DNA from: Omphiscola glabra
Lineage: Eukaryota > Mollusca > Gastropoda > Lymnaeidae
Reading direction: 5' to 3'
NCBI GenBank assembly: GCA_964017045.1
Contig: OZ024798.1
Span: 27,003,847 to 27,067,846, forward strand
DNA: 64,000 nt
Both the position numbers and the translations under genes were made by a program. How positions within the stretch are numbered: position 1 is the first letter of the stretch; the number at the start of each line of letters is the position of its first letter. This document shows, one piece after another, positions 59,501-64,000 of the stretch. Below the pieces are notes generated by a model, which was given only the letters and a program-made list of their open reading frames with translations, was not told the DNA's origin and searched no databases.

Positions 59501-62500
59501 TAATGGGATCTTGTGAAACATGAGTGTGACGTGTCCAGCATAAAGACGATGCCTGGTAATGGTATCTGGTGAAACCATGAGTGTGACGTGTCCAACATAA
59601 AAACGATGCCAGGTAATGGGATCTGGTGAAACCACGAGTGTGACGTGTCCAACATAAAGACGATGCCAGGTAATGGGATCTGGTGAAACATGAGTGTGAC
59701 GTGTCCAACATAAAGACAATGCCAGGTAATGGGATCTGGTGAAACATGAGTGTGACGTGTCCAACATAAAGACGATGCCAGGTAATGGGATCTGGTGAAA
59801 CCATGAGTGTGACGTGTCCAACATAAAGACAATGCCAGGTAATGGGATCTTGTGAAACATGAGTGTGACGTGTTCAACATAAAGACGATGCCAGGTAATG
59901 GGATCTTGTGAAACCATGAGTGTGACGTGTCCAACATAAAGACAATGCCAGGTAATGGGATCTGGTGAAACCATGAGTGTGATATGTCCAACATAAAGAC
60001 GATGCCAGGTAATGGGATCTGGTGAAACCATGAGTGTGACGTGTCCAACATAAAGACGATGCCAGGTAATGGGATCTGGTGAAACATGAGTGTGACGTGT
60101 CCAACATAAAGACGATGCCAGGTAATGGGATCTGGTGAAACATGAGTGTGACGTGTCCAACATAAAGACGATGCCAGGTAATAAGATCTGGTGAAATCAT
60201 GAAACAGCACTGGGGTTGGACGTTGTATCCATGACAACCAAGCCATGTTATTTAAAGATATATCGTCACATTATGAACGAAATAGTTAAGATATGTACGA
60301 TATAATCAAACGTGCCCTAGATCTAATATAGAAATAGAATAGTAAGATTAAACCAAAAAAGATTATAAATTATTTCGTTTCCTCACAGAATCATTTCAAG
60401 CCATCCAAAAGAATTTTGGCGGCCTTGACATTGTCATCAATAATGCTGGTATCGGGCTTGAGAAGGGAGACGAGTGGGAGAGAACAGTAGATGTCAATTT
60501 GGTAGGTAGATTATCGTGTGTCACAGGAGCTGACTGGGACAGCACTGTAGATGTCAATTTGGTAGGTAGATTATCGTGTGTCACGGGAGCTGACTGGGAC
60601 AGCACTGTAGATGTCATTTTGGTAAGTAGATTATTATGTGTCTCGGGAGATGAACGGGACAGCACTGTAGATGTCAATTTGGTAGGTAGATTATTGTGTG
60701 TCATGGGAGCTGACTGGGACAGCATTGTAACATGTGTCGAGCATTGTCATCCTCGACAAAAACTCTTAAAAAGGTCTACCGGAATTATGTTAGCTTGAGA
60801 ACCACAACTATGCCCTTGATTTGACCGACACTAAGAAGGAAATAAAAGTGAATAGAGCTTCCCAGGGGCCTTTCTATTAATTTAAAATATATTTTATTAA
60901 ACTGTGAAAAGTACTATATTTTTAAGGGATTACAAAAGTTAGAAAAAAAATTAATGTTACAGCCATTCGAACCTAGTGGTATCTGTATTCCAGAGAGATA
61001 CTGGTGTGAAAATACTAGCAATAGGAAGAGGATAAACTTTGCATCATTTACGAAGAAATTTTAAGCCCCCCCCCCCCCCCCCAAAGTGATTTTAGCAATG
61101 TTACTGAGTATGTACGCCAACGGAATACATTAGTTTCTATACAGCCATATTGTTGGGAATAAAGAACTGGCTGGCAGACCATTTCAGGACGAAGTGGTAC
61201 AGGCAGTGGGGCAGACAATACGACAGCCAGAGGCGTCTTTTCAAATTTGCCCACTCCTAGCAAGCAAGACCCATGGTGAGGGTTAGGCCGGAAGCAGAAG
61301 AGCTTAGTGACGCAAATACGCATTGAGCATTGCCCCTTAGGCACATACGTCTGCCGGCTAGATAGCAACAGGGATCCTACCTGCCGGCATTGCAGCCTGG
61401 ACCCGGAGACGCTAGCGCATCTGCTGACCGAATGTCTTTTACTAGATCTCCCGGGGGAAGCCAGGGCGGTTGGGGAACCCTACGTGAGGAAAATGTTGTA
61501 TGGCTCAGCTCAGCAGATGGAGCTGGCAGCCAATTTACTAGCCGGGGTCATAAGAGAGTAATCTCAGACCTTCACCAGAATATGTGTGTGAGTTAGTTGC
61601 TGTACAGTGTTTTCGTTAAAGTCACTGATGAAGCCTCTAAGCCAGTGGTTCTCAACCTTCCTAATGCGCGACCCTTTAATACAATTTCCTCATGTTGTGG
61701 CGACCCCCAGTCACAAACTTATTTTCGTGGCTACTTCATAATTGTAGAGCCTATGTGTTTTCAGATGGTCTTAGACGACCCCTGGCAATGGGTCGTGCGA
61801 ACCCCAAAGGGGTCGCGACCCACAGGTTGAGAACCGCTGCTCTAAGCCGAAACTTTAAAATCTTTTGTCCTGCCTATTAATTCAAGTTTATCATACTTTC
61901 TTCTTATATTTATTTACACAACTTGAATGCAGTCCATCAATTATCTTTTAAAGTCACCAGCGTGAACATTGACAGACGCGATACCAAAACACTATAATCT
62001 TTTAATGGGATGAATCAAACGTGGTTTTAATTAATTATTTCTATTTTAAACTTTGTTATTTCTTTCTCTTTAACCATTTCTAACTTTCAGAAAGGGACAA
62101 TAAAAGGGACTATATTAGGAATGGAAATGATGAGAAAAGACAGGGGTGGAAAGGGAGGTGTCATTGTTAATGTTTCGTCTATGGCAGGTAAGTAACAGTC
62201 CTTGTCATATTGCATTATGGAAGGCAGGGATCAATCATTGTTTTTGTTTTAAAATTGTATTGACTAATGAGATGATTTTAACACGACCTCAGAGGTGAAA
62301 CGTGAAAAAATATATTTATCCACTATGGGATAAAACATGAGAATTACTCATACTGCAACAAATAAGCCTGGCAGCTAAATAATCTCTATTGATTAGATTT
62401 ATCTTTAGGATGTTGACATAAATGATTATGATATGTCTTCATTGATGTTGATGATTATATTGAAATGTAACTTTATGTGAAGTGGTCACGGATGTTTATG

Positions 62501-64000
62501 ATTATTTTGACATTTAAGCTAAGATTTTGTTGATATGGGTGCTGCTATGTTGACATGGGTGCTGCTATGTTGACATGGGTGCTGCTATGTTGACATGGGT
62601 GCTGCTATGTTGACATGGGTGCTGCTATGTTGACATGGGTGCTGCTATGTTGACATGGGTGCTGCTATGTTGACATGGGTGCTGCTATGCTGACATGGGT
62701 GCTGCTATGCTGACATGGGTGCTGCTATGTTGACATGGGTGCTGCTATGCTGACATAGGTGCTGCTATGTTGACATGGGTGCTGCTATGTTGACATGGGT
62801 GCTGCTATGTTGACATGGGTGCTGCCAGGTTGACATGGGTGCTGCTATGTTGACATGGGTGCTGCCAGGTTGACATTGATGCTACTATGCTGACATATAA
62901 GTGTTAGTATTTATGGTGGTAATACGGGAGAGGGACTGCAATTATAATGGACGCTAACCAAAACAAAAATAGAATATAGCTTTAAACCCAAATAATTAAT
63001 GTTTGTTTTTATGTTTGAGTTTGCAGGGTTGAACCCTAACCCGTGTGGACCTGTTTATGGGGCAACAAAAAGGGCGATCATCATGTACTCACAATCATGG
63101 GTGGTAGGTACTCCCAATATTGGTTGTATGGTGCTCATAATCTTTGGTTGTTAGGTACTCACAATCTTGGATGTCAGGTACTCACAATCTTTGGTTGTTG
63201 TGTACTCACAATCTTTGGTTGTTAGGTACTCACAATCTTTGGTTGTTAGGTACTCACAATCTTTGGTTGTTAGGTTCTCACAATCTTTGGTTGTTAGGTA
63301 CTCACAATCTTGTTGGTAGTCACTGACAATATTGGTTTCTGGTGCTCAATTTCTCCGGAGGTAAGTCTGTATTTCCTTTCATGTTCAAGTCATCTGCTTA
63401 TGCTATATCAAGTCATCTGCTTATGATATATCAAGTCATCTGCTTATGATATATCAAGTCATCTGCTTATGCTATATCAAGTCATCTGCTTATGCTATAT
63501 CAAGTCATCTGCTTATGCTATATCAAGTCATCTGCTTATGCTATATCAAGTCATCTGCTTATGATATACTATTATGGAAAACGTATGAAAAAGACGACTA
63601 ATCAAATACCAGAAACAAAAGCTCCAGCTTCACTTCGCCATCACACAATTTAAACGGACAATTTTTCTCAATCACGGAATTTACAGATGATTAAAAACGA
63701 ACCGGTTAAACCAGTGGTTCTCAACCTTCCTAATGCCGCGACCCTTTAATACAGTTCCCATGTTGTGGTGACCCCCCAACCATAAAATTAGTTTCGTTGC
63801 TACTTCATACATATGTGTTTTCCGATGGTCTTATGCGACCACTTATTGTACCGCTGGGTTAAACAAACAATAAACGTACAGTTTAAATGTTGTACTTTTT
63901 GTATCTTATTGTTGCATGGTTTGTTGTTTAAAAAAAAAGTTAAATTTCCACAGCAAAATCCAGAGCTTGCCCCGAATGGCATCCGTATAAACCTTCTGGC
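56575..64000 (+). CDS. HPGD: 15-hydroxyprostaglandin dehydrogenase-like SDR, gene 2 (exons 1-6, cut by window end)
   Basis: Exons: 56575-56667, 59319-59442, 60389-60501, 62091-62187, 63027-63103 and 63954 to the window end (partial). Lengths of exons 1-5 (93, 124, 113, 97, 77) and phases equal those of gene 1. The protein shows T-G-A-T-Q-G-L-G at 11-18, D36 (V-G-L-I-D), K-C-D-V, N-N-A-G at 90-93, S140, Y153 and K157 (Y-G-A-T-K). Exon 6 opens with Q-N-P-E-L-A-P-N-G. About 27 of the 31 exon 1 residues equal gene 1. By family it is a cytosolic NAD-dependent alcohol dehydrogenase acting on prostaglandin-like or other lipid alcohols; the substrate is not known. The ATG at 56575 is used since it matches gene 1; a TTG two codons earlier has no support. 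Exons 2, 3 and 5 are each followed by tandem copies of their own splice border. The last exon(s) lie beyond the window. Confidence 0.92.
56668..57137. other. Start of gene 2 intron 1, unique DNA
   Basis: No array or element is recognised. The frame at 56963-57205 is not supported by motifs. Confidence 0.4.
57138..57330. repeat. About 41-bp repeat in gene 2 intron 1, four to five copies
   Basis: The unit contains tgcttcgaatgtgcaaatat then tgtaccagtaaatgaaaag, with diverged copies at the left. Confidence 0.85.
57411..58637. mobile_element. MITE in gene 2 intron 1 that hosts an 18-bp minisatellite
   Basis: The left end acgccggccttagg and the right end cctaaaggctggcgt are inverse with two differences. 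Sequence inside each end (ggcgccccc... at left, gggcgccccc at right) is also element-like. Almost all of the interior is the 18-bp array. I see no certain target duplication. Confidence 0.55.
57508..58446. repeat. 18-bp minisatellite, about 52 copies
   Basis: The unit is agttccacccccagtgtt, with gtcccaccctc variants placed in recurring groups. Four frames are open over 279-316 codons on both strands because the unit is six codons long and lacks stops; I treat these as by-products. Confidence 0.96.
58447..58954. other. Intron DNA, partly MITE right end
   Basis: It contains the right end of the MITE up to 58637, then AT-rich DNA without recognised features. Confidence 0.4.
58955..59165. repeat. 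Degenerate 30-33-bp repeat, about six copies
   Basis: Units resemble ctagtctaatttctagtaag then ctatttaaggg. Copies are strongly diverged. Confidence 0.75.
59410..60190. repeat. 55-57-bp repeat made of gene 2 exon 2 end plus splice donor, 14 copies
   Basis: The first copy is the real border: the end of exon 2 (tgcgacgtgtccaacataaa then gacgatgccag) followed by intron 2 (gtaatgggatctggtgaaac). Thirteen further copies repeat exon tail, donor gtaatg and intron start with few changes. An in-frame TGA lies 14 bases after the first donor, so use of later donors would end the protein. Confidence 0.95.
60472..60741. repeat. 60-bp repeat made of gene 2 exon 3 end plus splice donor, four copies, in frame
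   Basis: The first copy is the exon 3 border (gtagatgtcaatttg, then gtaggtagattatcgtgtg). The next three start gactgggacagcactgtaga and repeat the border. Donors lie after 60501, 60561, 60621 and 60681; the third reads gtaagt, the best match to the consensus. The frame is open across all copies, so each later donor would add 20 residues. Confidence 0.93.
60742..61145. other. Intron DNA with C run, no further feature
   Basis: A C run of about 18 bases lies at 61065. No element ends are recognised. Confidence 0.4.
61146..61620 (+). mobile_element. 3' end fragment of a LINE in gene 2 intron 3
   Basis: The fragment holds the C-terminal coding end of an I/R1-type LINE and a short 3' part; its left end is abrupt near 61146. 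It has the same strand as the host gene. It could be from the same family as the element at the window start, but the homologous part of that one lies outside the window. Confidence 0.65.
61160..61561 (+). pseudogene. LINE ORF2 C-terminal fragment with C-x2-C-x8-H-x4-C motif
   Basis: The forward frame contains [10 protein letters not shown], then [18 protein letters not shown], the C-x2-C-x8-H-x4-C motif that follows the RNase H domain in many LINEs. Upstream a related frame reads W-L-A-D-H-F-R and is broken by frame changes and a stop near 61259. It ends at the stop 61559-61561. The reverse transcriptase part is absent. Confidence 0.7.
61643..61839. mobile_element. hAT-type MITE in gene 2 intron 3, perfect 8-bp target duplication
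   Basis: It begins cagtggttctcaaccttcct and ends aggttgagaaccgctg. The target duplication is ctctaagc at 61635-61642 and 61840-61847. It belongs to the same family as 63712. Confidence 0.93.
61848..62090. other. End of gene 2 intron 3
   Basis: It ends in a pyrimidine-rich acceptor (taactttcag). Nothing else is recognised. Confidence 0.5.
62525..62892. repeat. 20-bp minisatellite in gene 2 intron 4, 18 copies
   Basis: The unit is gacatgggtgctgctatgtt, with few variants (gctgccaggt; atgct). It is highly homogeneous. Confidence 0.96.
63085..63345. repeat. About 24-bp repeat derived from gene 2 exon 5 end, nine to ten copies
   Basis: The first copy is the end of exon 5 with its donor (tactcacaatcatgggtg, then gtaggt). 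The following units read gtactcacaatctttggttg then ttag, with diverged ones first. Related diverged units occur after exon 5 of gene 1. Confidence 0.85.
63384..63572. repeat. 23-bp minisatellite in gene 2 intron 5, eight copies
   Basis: The unit is aagtcatctgcttatgctat plus atc, with a gat variant. Confidence 0.95.
63712..63856. mobile_element. hAT-type MITE just before gene 2 exon 6, perfect 8-bp target duplication
   Basis: It begins cagtggttctcaaccttcct and ends with a shortened inverse terminus (taccgctg). The target duplication is ggttaaac at 63704-63711 and 63857-63864. It ends 97 bp before the exon 6 start and is an internally deleted relative of the copy at 61643. Confidence 0.9.

Noticed and set aside
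59249..60246. Reverse-strand frames of 108-304 codons
   Set aside because: They are the complement of the exon-2-derived 57-bp array (19 codons per unit), so openness is automatic.
60499..60798. Independent 99-codon gene
   Set aside because: It is the exon 3 border repeat read in the frame of exon 3; better explained as a possible exon extension than as a separate gene.
61307..61561. Possible host exon with C-x2-C...H...C motif
   Set aside because: The motif and the broken upstream frame match the C-terminal end of LINE ORF2 proteins; it lies inside an intron of gene 2.
1..64000. tRNA or rRNA genes
   Set aside because: I found no sequence with convincing A and B boxes or ribosomal RNA segments by reading; a tRNAscan or rRNA profile search would be decisive.

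Overview
The window looks like animal nuclear DNA, most likely from a gastropod mollusc (inference, about 0.5 for the phylum; I cannot name a species). The basis is the spliced genes with GT/AG introns, three kinds of non-LTR retrotransposon, many hAT-type miniature elements with 8-bp target-site duplications, a Penelope-like relic, AT-rich unique DNA and very many minisatellites. I see no bacterial or viral gene organisation, no rRNA and no tRNA that I can support.

The only host genes I can support are two tandem, same-strand paralogs of the short-chain dehydrogenase family, closest in layout to NAD-dependent 15-hydroxyprostaglandin dehydrogenase. Gene 1 (36469-46219) is complete: seven exons, 765 coding bases, 254 residues, every splice junction in phase. 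Gene 2 (56575 to the window end) has the first five exons and the start of the sixth, with the same intron positions and phases.

Layout: 1-3.5 kb holds a nearly intact reverse-strand LINE with endonuclease, reverse transcriptase and the start of an RNase H domain. From 4 to 16 kb there are minisatellites and small transposons. 16.6-18.2 kb is a 5'-truncated RTE-like LINE. 18.8-24.8 kb holds DNA transposons, including one with a zinc-finger relic and a 2-kb hAT element. 25.5-34 kb holds long minisatellites and an 884-bp fold-back element. 36-46 kb is gene 1. 46-56 kb holds arrays, a broken CR1/jockey-like LINE and a 2.4-kb array of 46-bp units. 56.5-64 kb is gene 2. By my own tally about fifty tandem arrays cover roughly a third of the window.

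The most unusual signal is in the two dehydrogenase genes. Several intronic minisatellites are copies of the host exon's own 3' end plus its 5' splice site, so the repeat unit straddles the exon-intron border (gene 2 exons 2, 3 and 5; gene 1 exon 4; diverged copies after gene 1 exon 5). In gene 2 exon 3 the 60-bp unit is in frame and open, so each extra splice donor would add 20 residues. The exon-2-derived unit also sits, in two near-identical copies, inside the catalytic motif of the reverse transcriptase of the LINE near 50.3 kb. A minisatellite born at a splice site has therefore apparently moved to a new locus.
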